A stretch of 15,852 bases of DNA from Proteobacteria bacterium UBA6492 (GTDB taxonomy: Bacteria; Pseudomonadota; Gammaproteobacteria; UBA6429; Thiohalophilaceae): contig DJMK01000144.1 of assembly GCA_002436485.1 (NCBI GenBank), positions 1 to 15,852 of the forward strand. The letters are read 5' to 3'. The first letter of the stretch is position 1. The number at the start of each line of letters is the position of its first letter. Below are positions 7,746 through 14,694 of this stretch, one piece after another. The position numbers and the translations under genes were made by a program. The notes under the pieces were generated by a model that was not told where the DNA came from, did no database searches, and saw nothing but the letters and a program-made list of their open reading frames with translations.

Positions 7746-7824
7746 CTGGCGTCTTCAAGCGGATGGTAGCAAGGCGAAATACGAAGATTATTTTAACGCA
7801 GCCAACGCTGCTTTAAGGCGCCAG
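7746..7824. repeat. 79-nt imperfect palindrome filling the gap between convergent xerC and the FmdB-like gene
   Basis: The outer arms 7746-7760 and 7810-7824 can pair over 15 positions with one G-U wobble and one mismatch (CTGGCG... against ...CGCCAG). Further pairings nest inside: AGC 7768-7770 with GCT 7807-7809, GCG 7774-7776 with CGC 7797-7799, and AAATA 7777-7781 with TATTT 7789-7793. An alternative short hairpin is GCAGC/GCTGC (7798-7811). The element ends exactly at the stop codon of the FmdB-like gene (7825-7827) and lies 14 bases after the xerC stop. It may act as a bidirectional transcription end or be a palindromic (REP/MITE-like) repeat. There is no U-run on either side as in a classical terminator. 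Confidence 0.7.
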
Positions 7825-8073
7825 TTAATGGCCACAACCACCGCCACCGCAACACGGCCCGCTCACACAGGGTGGTTCCGAACCCATGCTATTGCTTTTG
7901 ACGATGCCACCACCGGTAATCAGTTTTTCAACCGGTGTTTCCGCAGGCGTATCACCTGGTTCGATACCAGCGAGCTGACAAAGCTCGCCCCAGCTGCTCA
8001 CCGATTCAGAGATTCGATGTTTGACCTCGACAACCTTGTCGTTAACCGGACAGTGATAATCATAGGTAGGCAT
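7825..8073 (-). CDS. FmdB-like small zinc-ribbon-related protein
   Basis: An 82-residue protein beginning MPTYDYHCP, the hallmark start of the FmdB/CxxC zinc-ribbon family. It also keeps the family segment KLITGGGIVKSNS (50-62). Unlike classic members, it lacks the two CxxC knuckles: only C8 and C32 remain, separated by a longer linker. The C-terminus is a Cys/Gly cluster, GPCCGGGGCGH (72-82), with C69 nearby. AAGGA at 8086-8082 lies eight bases before the ATG, a good ribosome site. It follows the permease gene by 52 bases on the same strand and may belong to the metal operon. Metal binding is likely from the Cys content; a regulatory role, often suggested for the family, is not shown here. 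Confidence 0.85.
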   Translation of the reverse strand: MPTYDYHCPVNDKVVEVKHRISESVSSWGELCQLAGIEPGDTPAETPVEKLITGGGIVKSNSMGSEPPCVSGPCCGGGGCGH

Positions 8074-8125
8074 AATTGATATCCTTCATTCAATACATTC
8101 ATACACAAAGCAAACAGACAATAAA

Positions 8126-8878
8126 TCAAACAGCATTGTTTTTGTAGTTACAAATGACAATAAACACCAGCGTTGCCAGGAATAGTGTCCAAACAATCAT
8201 AGGGCCAGTCGGATAATCCCACCACGCCGATAGTAAAATACCTGCCAGATAACCCGTTGCCCCGATAAGGTATCCAATCAGTAATGCTCTGGACTTCATA
8301 TTCCTGACTGCCAGCGCAGGTAAAATCAGGCTGGCAAAAACCAGGAATATTCCAACCAGCTGAACAGAAGCAGTTACCGCAAGCGCGAACAGGATGTAAA
8401 ACTTTAACCGTTGAGATGGCCACCAGGGCGTAAACCATAGTAGTAAAACAAATGCATACAAGATTCCAACCGGCCAGAGTTGTGAAAAGTTAACCCAAAG
8501 GATCTGACCACTGAGCAGGTCGCTGATTGCGTGGGCACCTTGTGGCTGTCTGGCAACTATCAGCAGGGATAGCGTGGCCGCCAGAATAAACACGGTACCA
8601 ATGATTGCCTCCTGGATTTCAGGCCATCGCTTTTCAGTCAAATAGAATGCAAATGCGCCCAGCAAGGCACTGGCGACAGCAATGACTTGCATGCCAATGC
8701 CATGTGACTCAAAGCCGCCGGCACTAGCTATAATAAGCCCCAGGCCTGCGATCTGTGCCAGTGCAAGATCTATAAAAATAATATTGCGCTGCAGGACACG
8801 CTGACCTAATGGCACATGGGTCAGTAATACAAGCAGACCGGTTAAAAATGCCGGTATGACAATGCCCCATTCGATCAT
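8126..8878 (-). CDS. ZnuB-like metal ABC transporter permease
   Basis: A 250-residue integral membrane protein of the ABC-3 metal permease family (ZnuB/MntB type), importing zinc or manganese across the inner membrane. Seven to eight hydrophobic segments are visible from residue 5 to about 243. Family-typical features include HVPLGQRVLQRNIIFIDLAL (21-40), where the segment facing the ATPase and the second helix start, and LVGIFLVFASLILPALAV near 173-190. The start ATG overlaps the stop of the binding-protein gene (ATGA), so the pair is one translational unit. No ATP-binding protein is encoded next to it, so energy must come from an ATPase elsewhere, as discussed in the findings. Metal choice is inferred from neighbours. 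Confidence 0.93.
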   Translation of the reverse strand: MIEWGIVIPAFLTGLLVLLTHVPLGQRVLQRNIIFIDLALAQIAGLGLIIASAGGFESHGIGMQVIAVASALLGAFAFYLTEKRWPEIQEAIIGTVFILAATLSLLIVARQPQGAHAISDLLSGQILWVNFSQLWPVGILYAFVLLLWFTPWWPSQRLKFYILFALAVTASVQLVGIFLVFASLILPALAVRNMKSRALLIGYLIGATGYLAGILLSAWWDYPTGPMIVWTLFLATLVFIVICNYKNNAV

Positions 8879-9777
8879 GCTTCTAACGCCCGTAGCAATC
8901 GCTCAATAGTCACATCAAATAAACTGAATAGATCAACAACATTGTCAGCACCATCAACCGTATATGGTAGCTGCACAACAGGAATATTCATTTCTTTACC
9001 TAACCAGATAGCAGCACGGTCATTCTGATATGCGGCATAAATTACCATTTTTACCGGGACGTCAGCCAGGCGATGCTTCAGTTGAGCCAGATAACTTGCG
9101 CTTACAGGGATGCCCGGCCTGGACTCCAGTACTGCGACTTGCTGTATTCCCAACCACTCAAACAGGTAGACCCACGAATTGTGATTGACCGCGATGGAAA
9201 CACCCTCCAGTAATCTGGCCTGCTGTTGCCACTTCACAATTGCTGTTTTCCACTTTGCAAGAAAATCTTTACGCCGCTGTTCATAAAAAATCTTGTTTAT
9301 GGGATCAAGCTGAACCAGGCGTTTACTTAAAGCTTCTGCAATAACGGCAATGCGATTTGGATCCAGGTGAACATGCGGGTTACCTTCCGCATGAACATCA
9401 CCCATACTTCGATCTACTTTCTCGGGAATTTCCAGACGAACAACCTGATCACCTGCCAGGAAATAACCAGCCTGTCCGGGTTGGACTTTCGGGTTAGCCG
9501 ATTGACGTAACAGTAATGGCAGCCAGCCAACTTCAAGTCCTGAACCGGTACAGACGATTAAGTCAGCACGCCTGACCTTGGCAATCAAACTCGGACGTGC
9601 CTCGATATGATGCGGGTCCTGAAAGGCTGTCGTCGCGGTATAAATGTTGGCTTTATCTCCTGCCAGTTCCTGAACCAGCGAAGCCCATTCCGGCTCGCAG
9701 GCAAACACATTGATTTGTTGCTGAGCGTAACTGTAACCAGACACCAGCAACAAGGCTATGAACATAATCCATTTCAT
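8875..9777 (-). CDS. ZnuA-like periplasmic metal-binding protein of an ABC importer
   Basis: A 300-residue cluster A-I (ZnuA/TroA type) solute-binding protein. The signal peptide spans residues 1-18, with predicted cleavage after SYA. The mature protein begins QQQINVFACEPEWASLV, as in zinc binders. Likely metal ligands are H56/H57 in DPHHIEARPS, H135 or H137 in GNPHVHLDP, H199 in VNHNSW, and an Asp near 275-278 in VDGADN. The long His-rich loop of E. coli ZnuA is absent; only a short GDVHAEGNPHVH stretch takes its place. AGGAG lies six bases before ATG 9777 and overlaps the TAG stop of the outer-membrane gene. Translation is coupled to the permease by ATGA. Zinc is the most likely substrate; manganese or iron cannot be excluded. 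Confidence 0.95.
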   Translation of the reverse strand: MKWIMFIALLLVSGYSYAQQQINVFACEPEWASLVQELAGDKANIYTATTAFQDPHHIEARPSLIAKVRRADLIVCTGSGLEVGWLPLLLRQSANPKVQPGQAGYFLAGDQVVRLEIPEKVDRSMGDVHAEGNPHVHLDPNRIAVIAEALSKRLVQLDPINKIFYEQRRKDFLAKWKTAIVKWQQQARLLEGVSIAVNHNSWVYLFEWLGIQQVAVLESRPGIPVSASYLAQLKHRLADVPVKMVIYAAYQNDRAAIWLGKEMNIPVVQLPYTVDGADNVVDLFSLFDVTIERLLRALEA

Positions 9778-9786
9778 CCCTGACTC

Positions 9787-10944
9787 CTAAAAGCTATGTG
9801 CCCCGTGTGAACCAAGACTCATCACGTACTGCAAATATAGCTGGCTGTCTGACTCGGTACCGGAATCATCAGCATTATATTGCAAGCGCAGGCGTGAGTA
9901 TTCGGTGCGGGACCAGTCCAGCATCACAGACCAGCGCTCAGGATCATGTCCCTGGGTATCCAGTGCGGTACCAGCAAATGCAAGGCCCGGATCATCTGCG
10001 CTTAGTGAGTCATAACGAAGTCCGACACGCCAACGGGGTATAAACTGATAGATGGCCTGGATATAGTAGCCATCCTGATCTGCATCATAGGGATTACCCT
10101 GATAGGTTCCATTTTCCGAGCGCATGAAGTATTCGACTTGCAGCTTGAAGTTGGTTTGCTTCGGGTTTCCGTTGGGTGCCCACTTCCAGACAAAATCAGC
10201 GATGACCAATTCACTGTCACCGGTAAAGATCTCGGCAGGATCGCCGGTTTCACGGTCTAGCGCTTCGGCGTTTACCAGTGATAATCCAGCCAGCCAACTG
10301 TTACTCTGGTTGTAATCACCGCCAGTATGCACAAACAGCGTTGTGCTACCCTTACCGTCGCTAGCGGCACCACCGGCCGGAAAACCCTCACCTCGATAAC
10401 CCTCGATACCAAACTCCAGGTAAAACTCGGTTGGTGCCAACCAACGCACCTGTAAGCCGTCATCTGCCAACTGGTTACCCAACATGGCCCGGTATACCAG
10501 TGGCTGATCTCTGAAGTCCCATGAATGCAGGTGTTTACTGTTCAGATAACCTATGCCGGAATAAAACCGTCCTGCCTTGATAGTTACCCCTTTACCAAGA
10601 CCAACTGTTTCAATGTAAGCTTCTTCCACTTCAACACTGTCTTCCGCGGTCAATGCCGCGGTAAAACTACCGTAAAAAAGATCATCGATGTTGGCAGACA
10701 TCGTCAGTTCCGATTCTCCCAGCGAAAAACCCTCTTCCCCTGGACCGGTTTCCTCAGCCAGTGCAAACCCTGGTATGACATAATCGTCCGGATCATTACT
10801 GAACTGGCTATATGTACCATTTAGAATAAGGCTGATCGCCGGGTTAAATTCGTTTGAAGTTACTTTCGCTGCGTGTACTGCCAACGATAACCATATCAAC
10901 AGATTAACCAGCATTATCCTGGTCAAATTTTTCATATGACACAT
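9787..10944 (-). CDS. Outer-membrane beta-barrel protein of a metal uptake block (zinc-regulated porin-like family)
   Basis: A 385-residue protein with an N-terminal signal peptide (about 1-26, cleavage after VHA), alternating polar/aromatic beta strands to the end, and a C-terminal Phe (GAHSF) typical of outer-membrane barrels. The family features FNPAISLILNGTYSQFS and GEEGFSLGESELTMSANIDD recall proteins that databases have labelled zinc-regulated TonB-dependent receptors, by memory. It has no plug domain and is far too short for a true TonB receptor (usually 600-800 residues). The frame is open to 10980, but ATG 10944 is chosen because AGGAGG (10957-10952) lies seven bases upstream. Its TAG stop is nine bases before the binding-protein ATG. 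A passive or substrate-selective metal channel is inferred from position. Confidence 0.9.
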   Translation of the reverse strand: MCHMKNLTRIMLVNLLIWLSLAVHAAKVTSNEFNPAISLILNGTYSQFSNDPDDYVIPGFALAEETGPGEEGFSLGESELTMSANIDDLFYGSFTAALTAEDSVEVEEAYIETVGLGKGVTIKAGRFYSGIGYLNSKHLHSWDFRDQPLVYRAMLGNQLADDGLQVRWLAPTEFYLEFGIEGYRGEGFPAGGAASDGKGSTTLFVHTGGDYNQSNSWLAGLSLVNAEALDRETGDPAEIFTGDSELVIADFVWKWAPNGNPKQTNFKLQVEYFMRSENGTYQGNPYDADQDGYYIQAIYQFIPRWRVGLRYDSLSADDPGLAFAGTALDTQGHDPERWSVMLDWSRTEYSRLRLQYNADDSGTESDSQLYLQYVMSLGSHGAHSF

Positions 10945-10951
10945 GTTTCTT

Positions 10952-10957
10952 CCTCCT
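10952..10957 (-). promoter_or_regulatory. Strong ribosome binding site fixing the start of the outer-membrane gene
   Basis: A full AGGAGG on the minus strand lies seven bases before ATG 10944-10942. This is the best ribosome site in the window. It decides this start over the in-frame ATGs at 10980 and 10935. Confidence 0.9.
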
Positions 10958-10960
10958 GTA

Positions 10961-10986
10961 CCGGCGCGCGCACTCAGCACGCCAGG
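10961..10986 (-). promoter_or_regulatory. GC-rich hairpin in the leader of the outer-membrane gene
   Basis: In the minus-strand transcript GGCGUGC (10983-10977) can pair with GCGCGCC (10969-10963) over seven bases with one G-U pair and a seven-base loop. CC/GG extends it around one bulged base. It ends four bases before AGGAGG and has no U-run, so it is not a simple terminator. It might shield the downstream message after processing or modulate expression. The rest of the 85-base gap to the upstream gene is AT-rich with no clear promoter or Zur-type palindrome. Confidence 0.35.
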
Positions 10987-11029
10987 TATAACTCGAAAGT
11001 ATTAAATGAAAAGATTAGAGAGAATTAAA

Positions 11030-11326
11030 TCAGGAAGAAGTAGGAGGAGCGCGCATATTAAATGAATATGCAGATTGCAGTTTTAAAACATCGCAGTAGT
11101 CAAAAGTATTACTAACGGATGAAATTGAAAAAAGAACCGGTATGTGACTGACCGAGGGAGGCGCATAACTGCTCGGCTTATGGTGGGTACACACTTCGCA
11201 CGCACTATCATGCTGATGAGTGTCAACATCGTGATTGTGGGCCAAAACAATAGTCTGCGCAGACAACAATGCTGTTGCCATTAGCATCACAAATTTGAGA
11301 TTTCGCAAACGCTTCATTCTGCCCAT
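11030..11326 (-). CDS. Secreted small His/Cys-rich protein, putative metal binder (DUF2946-like)
   Basis: A 98-residue protein with basic start MGRMKRLRNLK, a hydrophobic signal segment (about 12-28) and likely cleavage after VLA. The mature N-terminus is dense in metal ligands, HNHDVDTHQHDSACEVCTHH: six His, two Cys in a CEVC arrangement and three Asp. The C-terminus ends with FNMRAPPTSS; an RAPP-like tail is common, from memory, in DUF2946-type small exported proteins near heavy-metal transport genes. The second ATG at 11317 gives a 95-residue form, and neither start has a strong ribosome site. It begins seven bases after the DUF2797 stop and lies upstream of the metal uptake genes. A periplasmic metal chaperone or buffer is inferred; an alternative is a metal-responsive leader protein. 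Confidence 0.75.
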   Translation of the reverse strand: MGRMKRLRNLKFVMLMATALLSAQTIVLAHNHDVDTHQHDSACEVCTHHKPSSYAPPSVSHIPVLFSISSVSNTFDYCDVLKLQSAYSFNMRAPPTSS

Positions 11327-11333
11327 ACCATTA

Positions 11334-12155
11334 TCAGGTGATGAAGCTTACTTTATAACCTGAAAACTTGCGAATATTCAATACTCCCGTATCCAGAATA
11401 AGATACTGGCCCTTGATACCCATCAGTTTCCCTGCTATTTCCGGGGTCTTGTCCAGGTTAAGCGATTTCACTTTTGTGGGGTATTCCAGCACCGGGTAGT
11501 CAATCTCGATGACTTTCTCATCAAACAGGAATGTAATTGCATCATCCCCCAGTTGCTCAATCAGAGTAGTCAGCTGCTGGCTGCATTGCTCGTTCAATTG
11601 ATCACGTCTGAGCTTTAAATCCAGCGGTTCCGATTCGTTTTTTAGCATACGTTGCCAGGCGGTTTTGTCAGCCACATGATTTTTCAATAATACCTCTACC
11701 TGTCCGGATACCAATCGATCACGTACCTTGTATATCGGTAATGCCTGGGTAGCACCCTGATCCATCCAGCGCGTAGGTACATTGGTCTGACGAGTAATGC
11801 CAACCTTGAGGCCAGATGTATTTGCCAGGTACACGAAGTGATCCTGAAAGCAGTGCTCTTCACCCCACTTCGGTTCACGGCATGTGCCTTCGTGGTAGTG
11901 ACACAGCTCCGGCTTGATTAGACAACTGTCACATTCGGCCAGTGTCTGGAAACAGGGGTAGCAGTAACCTTGCTGAAAACTCTTACTGGTTTTGCGGCCA
12001 CAATGGATACAATTAATCTCACCAAGATAGTTAAGCTGTAGGTTTGAGCCGATCAGATCATTCAGTTTAATCTGCTGATCACCTACTGGCATTGAGTAGG
12101 TCACCGGGCTGGTCAGTTCTGGTGATAGTTTTCTGAGGTTACCGGTAGTTGCCAT
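11334..12155 (-). CDS. DUF2797 family Cys-rich protein
   Basis: A 273-residue cytoplasmic protein of the DUF2797 family; function not established. The N-terminal half carries many Cys in pairs: CIHC (49-52), CYPC (65-68), CDSC (75-78), C85 and H88, C92 and C102, consistent with two or more zinc sites. The segment YLANTSGLKVGITR followed by RW and MDQGA (109-135) is the family core and resembles a GIY-YIG-like strand arrangement, with R129 and E154 as possible counterparts of the catalytic residues. The C-terminal half (about 205-273) looks beta-rich. It lies 12 bases downstream of hemE and is likely cotranscribed, which appears to be a common arrangement; any link to heme synthesis is untested. 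Confidence 0.88.
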   Translation of the reverse strand: MATTGNLRKLSPELTSPVTYSMPVGDQQIKLNDLIGSNLQLNYLGEINCIHCGRKTSKSFQQGYCYPCFQTLAECDSCLIKPELCHYHEGTCREPKWGEEHCFQDHFVYLANTSGLKVGITRQTNVPTRWMDQGATQALPIYKVRDRLVSGQVEVLLKNHVADKTAWQRMLKNESEPLDLKLRRDQLNEQCSQQLTTLIEQLGDDAITFLFDEKVIEIDYPVLEYPTKVKSLNLDKTPEIAGKLMGIKGQYLILDTGVLNIRKFSGYKVSFIT

Positions 12156-12167
12156 CGTGGTTCTATA

Positions 12168-13232
12168 TTACCTATGGTAAGGCTTACTGAGTTCATGCAC
12201 AGCATCGACAAAAGCCTTTGCATGCTCGGGATTAACATGCTGGTGAATACCGTGTCCCAGGTTAAACACATGACCTTCTCCCTTACCATAACTATCAAGG
12301 ATATAGGCAACCTCTTCACGTATTCGTTCCGGTGAAGCATACAGTACCGTCGGATCCATATTTCCCTGTAACGCCACTGTATTACCCACCCGATTGCGGG
12401 CAAGCCCGATATCAATGGTCCAGTCCAGTCCCAGCGCATCCGCACCCGCATTAGCCTGGTCTTCCAGCCACTGGCATCCGCCTTTACTGAACATGATCAC
12501 TGGCACCTTGCGCCCTTCGTTTTCCCGTTTCAGGCCACTGATAATCTGTTGCATGTAAGCCAGCGAGAAGTTTTTGTAGTCCCGTGTTGTCAGTGCACCA
12601 CCCCAGGTATCAAAAATCATCACTGCCTGTGCACCCGCATCTATTTGTGCATTCAGATACTGGGTTACTGACTGTGCTGTAATATCCAGTAACTTGTGCA
12701 TGCTGTCGGGATCCTCATACAGCATGCCTTTGACCTTTGCGAAATCCTTGGAGGAGCTACCTTCCACCATGTAGGTCGCCAACGTCCACGGGCTACCGGA
12801 AAATCCAATCAAGGGAACGCGCCCGTTCAGTTCACGTCGAATAGTACGTACTGCGTCCATCACGTAACCCAGTTCCTGCTCCATGTCGGGCACAAACAAC
12901 TTGTCGACTGACGCCCTGTTTTGCACCGGGTTTTTGAAGTTGGGTCCCTCACCTTCGGCAAAGTACAAACCGAGGCCCATGGCATCCGGAATAGTCAGAA
13001 TGTCAGAGAAAAGAATAGCTGCATCGAGCTCAAAGCGTTCCAGTGGTTGAATAGTCACTTCGCATGCCAGTTCAGGGTTCTTGCACAGATCCATGAAACT
13101 GCCAGCTTTTTTGCGTGTCGCCTTGTATTCTGGAAGGTAACGGCCGGCCTGACGCATCATCCACACCGGTGTTACATCAACCGGTTCGCGCAACAAAGCT
13201 TTGAGAAAACGATCGTTTTTTAGTGTTGTCAT
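12168..13232 (-). CDS. hemE: Uroporphyrinogen decarboxylase
   Basis: A cofactor-free cytoplasmic enzyme that removes four carboxyl groups from uroporphyrinogen III to give coproporphyrinogen III on the way to heme. The start TTLKNDRFLKALLREPVDV aligns with E. coli HemE at residue 2, giving 354 residues, the E. coli length. Active-site features are MRQAGRYLPEY (26-36, with R27 and R31), FSDIL (75-79, catalytic D77), GFSGSPWTLATYMVEG (143-158) and the C-terminal GHGIHQ. An in-frame ATG at 13253 would add seven residues; neither start has a clear ribosome site, so the family alignment decides. It sits 36 bases after gltD and 12 before the DUF2797 gene. Confidence 0.97.
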   Translation of the reverse strand: MTTLKNDRFLKALLREPVDVTPVWMMRQAGRYLPEYKATRKKAGSFMDLCKNPELACEVTIQPLERFELDAAILFSDILTIPDAMGLGLYFAEGEGPNFKNPVQNRASVDKLFVPDMEQELGYVMDAVRTIRRELNGRVPLIGFSGSPWTLATYMVEGSSSKDFAKVKGMLYEDPDSMHKLLDITAQSVTQYLNAQIDAGAQAVMIFDTWGGALTTRDYKNFSLAYMQQIISGLKRENEGRKVPVIMFSKGGCQWLEDQANAGADALGLDWTIDIGLARNRVGNTVALQGNMDPTVLYASPERIREEVAYILDSYGKGEGHVFNLGHGIHQHVNPEHAKAFVDAVHELSKPYHR

Positions 13233-13268
13233 CTGATCAGTGACGCTATTCATGATAGCGTTTAAGTG

Positions 13269-14675
13269 TTAAACGTTGAGGTAATCCAGAATGCCTTCTG
13301 CGGCCTCGCGACCTTCAAAAACTGCTGTAACTACCAGGTCCGAACCTCGCACCATGTCACCACCGGCAAAAATCTTTTCGTTGCTGGTCTGGTACTTGTT
13401 TTCTTGTGCAGCAGGCGCCTTGACGCGTCCACGCTCATCCAGCTCGATGCCAAAATCCTTGAACCAGTCCGCCGGGCTGGGGCGAAAACCAAACGCGATA
13501 ATTACTGCATCTGCCGGAATGACTTCTTCTGAACCTTCGATTGGCTCCGGGCGACAACGACCACGCTCATCGGGCTCACCTAATTGTGTCGTTACCACCT
13601 TGATACCTTCAACCTTGTCATCACCGACGACCTCAACCGGTTGACGATTCCATAAAAACTTGACGCCCTCTTCCTTGGCATTGGCCACTTCACGTTTTGA
13701 ACCCGGCATGTTTTCTTCATCACGCCGATAAGCACATGTCACAGAAGCAGCACCCTGTCGAATGGAAGTACGGTTACAGTCCATCGCAGTATCACCACCG
13801 CCAAGCACAACAACGCGTTTACCTTCCATGCTGATGTAATCTGCGGGATCTTTCTCATATTTCCAGCAATGGTTCACATTCGAGATAAGAAAATCCAGTG
13901 CGGCATAGACTCCCGGCAAATCTTCACCGGGGATACCGGCCTGCATGTATGTATAGGTACCCATGCCGAGGAACACGGCATCATAGTCATCAATGATGTC
14001 CTGGAATGCGATATCCTTGCCAACTTCAACACCTGTCTTGAACAGGATGCCCATATCTTCAAAGATCTTGCGCCTGTTTTTTACAACTTCCTTTTCCAGC
14101 TTGAACTCCGGAATACCGAACATTAACAAGCCACCGATCTCCGGCTGTTTTTCATATACCGTCACGTCTACACCATTGCGCGCCAATACATCAGCGCAGC
14201 CAAGCCCGGCCGGACCGGCACCAATGACAGCAACCTTCTTGCCAGTGCGTTCAACGCTTGACAGGTCAGGGCGCCAGCCCTGTGCGAATGCGGTATCCGA
14301 TATAAAACGTTCCACTGCACCGATGGTAACGGCACCAAAGCCGTCATTCAGGGTACAGGAACCTTCACAGAGACGATCCTGCGGGCAAACACGGCCACAG
14401 ATCTCCGGTAATGAATTGGTACGATGTGATAATTCTGCGGCCTCAAGGATATTGCCTTCCGCGACCAGCTTTAACCAGTTAGGAATGTAATTATGTACCG
14501 GACATTTCCACTCGCAATAGGGGTTACCACAGGCAAGACAGCGATCAGACTGTTGCGCCGCGCTTTCCTTACTGAACTGTCCATAAATCTCACGATATTC
14601 CTTGATACGCTCATCCGCCGGCTTTTTTACCGGGTCGATACGTGGAACATCGATGAATTGAAAATTGTTAGCCAT
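13269..14675 (-). CDS. gltD: Glutamate synthase (NADPH) small subunit
   Basis: The 468-residue beta subunit that takes electrons from NADPH through FAD and passes them to the large subunit, where glutamine and 2-oxoglutarate become two glutamates. Two N-terminal iron-sulfur Cys groups are intact: C46, C49, C54, C58 and C93, C97, C103, C107. The FAD-binding GAGPAG is at 152-157 within VAVIGAGPAGLGCA, and the NADPH-binding LGGGDTAMDC is at 291-300. FAGGDMVRGSDLVVTAV near the C-terminus is the typical second FAD contact. ATG 14675 follows gltB by 19 bases with only a weak purine-rich ribosome site. Length and motifs are those of E. coli GltD. Confidence 0.98.
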   Translation of the reverse strand: MANNFQFIDVPRIDPVKKPADERIKEYREIYGQFSKESAAQQSDRCLACGNPYCEWKCPVHNYIPNWLKLVAEGNILEAAELSHRTNSLPEICGRVCPQDRLCEGSCTLNDGFGAVTIGAVERFISDTAFAQGWRPDLSSVERTGKKVAVIGAGPAGLGCADVLARNGVDVTVYEKQPEIGGLLMFGIPEFKLEKEVVKNRRKIFEDMGILFKTGVEVGKDIAFQDIIDDYDAVFLGMGTYTYMQAGIPGEDLPGVYAALDFLISNVNHCWKYEKDPADYISMEGKRVVVLGGGDTAMDCNRTSIRQGAASVTCAYRRDEENMPGSKREVANAKEEGVKFLWNRQPVEVVGDDKVEGIKVVTTQLGEPDERGRCRPEPIEGSEEVIPADAVIIAFGFRPSPADWFKDFGIELDERGRVKAPAAQENKYQTSNEKIFAGGDMVRGSDLVVTAVFEGREAAEGILDYLNV

Positions 14676-14694
14676 GTTACTTTTGCTTCTTTAT

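Noticed and set aside
7746..7824. Possible integron attC site or dif site next to xerC
   Set aside because: The ends do not carry the attC core RYYYAAC/GTTRRRY in the right places, no cassette or integrase is present, and no dif-like 28-bp sequence with its two 11-bp arms is visible.
7746..7824. Classical rho-independent terminator
   Set aside because: There is no run of T after either arm, and the main stem encloses about 49 bases, so at most it is an atypical terminator.
7828..8079. Plus-strand frame continuing from xerC after its TAA
   Set aside because: It is antisense to the FmdB-like gene, which has a good ribosome site and family motifs. XerC already ends at its normal C-terminus. 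The palindrome makes the first part look peptide-like by chance.
10945..11029. Zur operator in front of the metal uptake genes
   Set aside because: I looked for a palindrome of the GTTATA-TATAAC type and found only an isolated GTTATA half on the minus strand near 10987-10992. This is not enough to call a site.
13866..14490. Long plus-strand frames across gltD
   Set aside because: They are shadows of the GltD frame, which is complete and contains all iron-sulfur and nucleotide-binding motifs.
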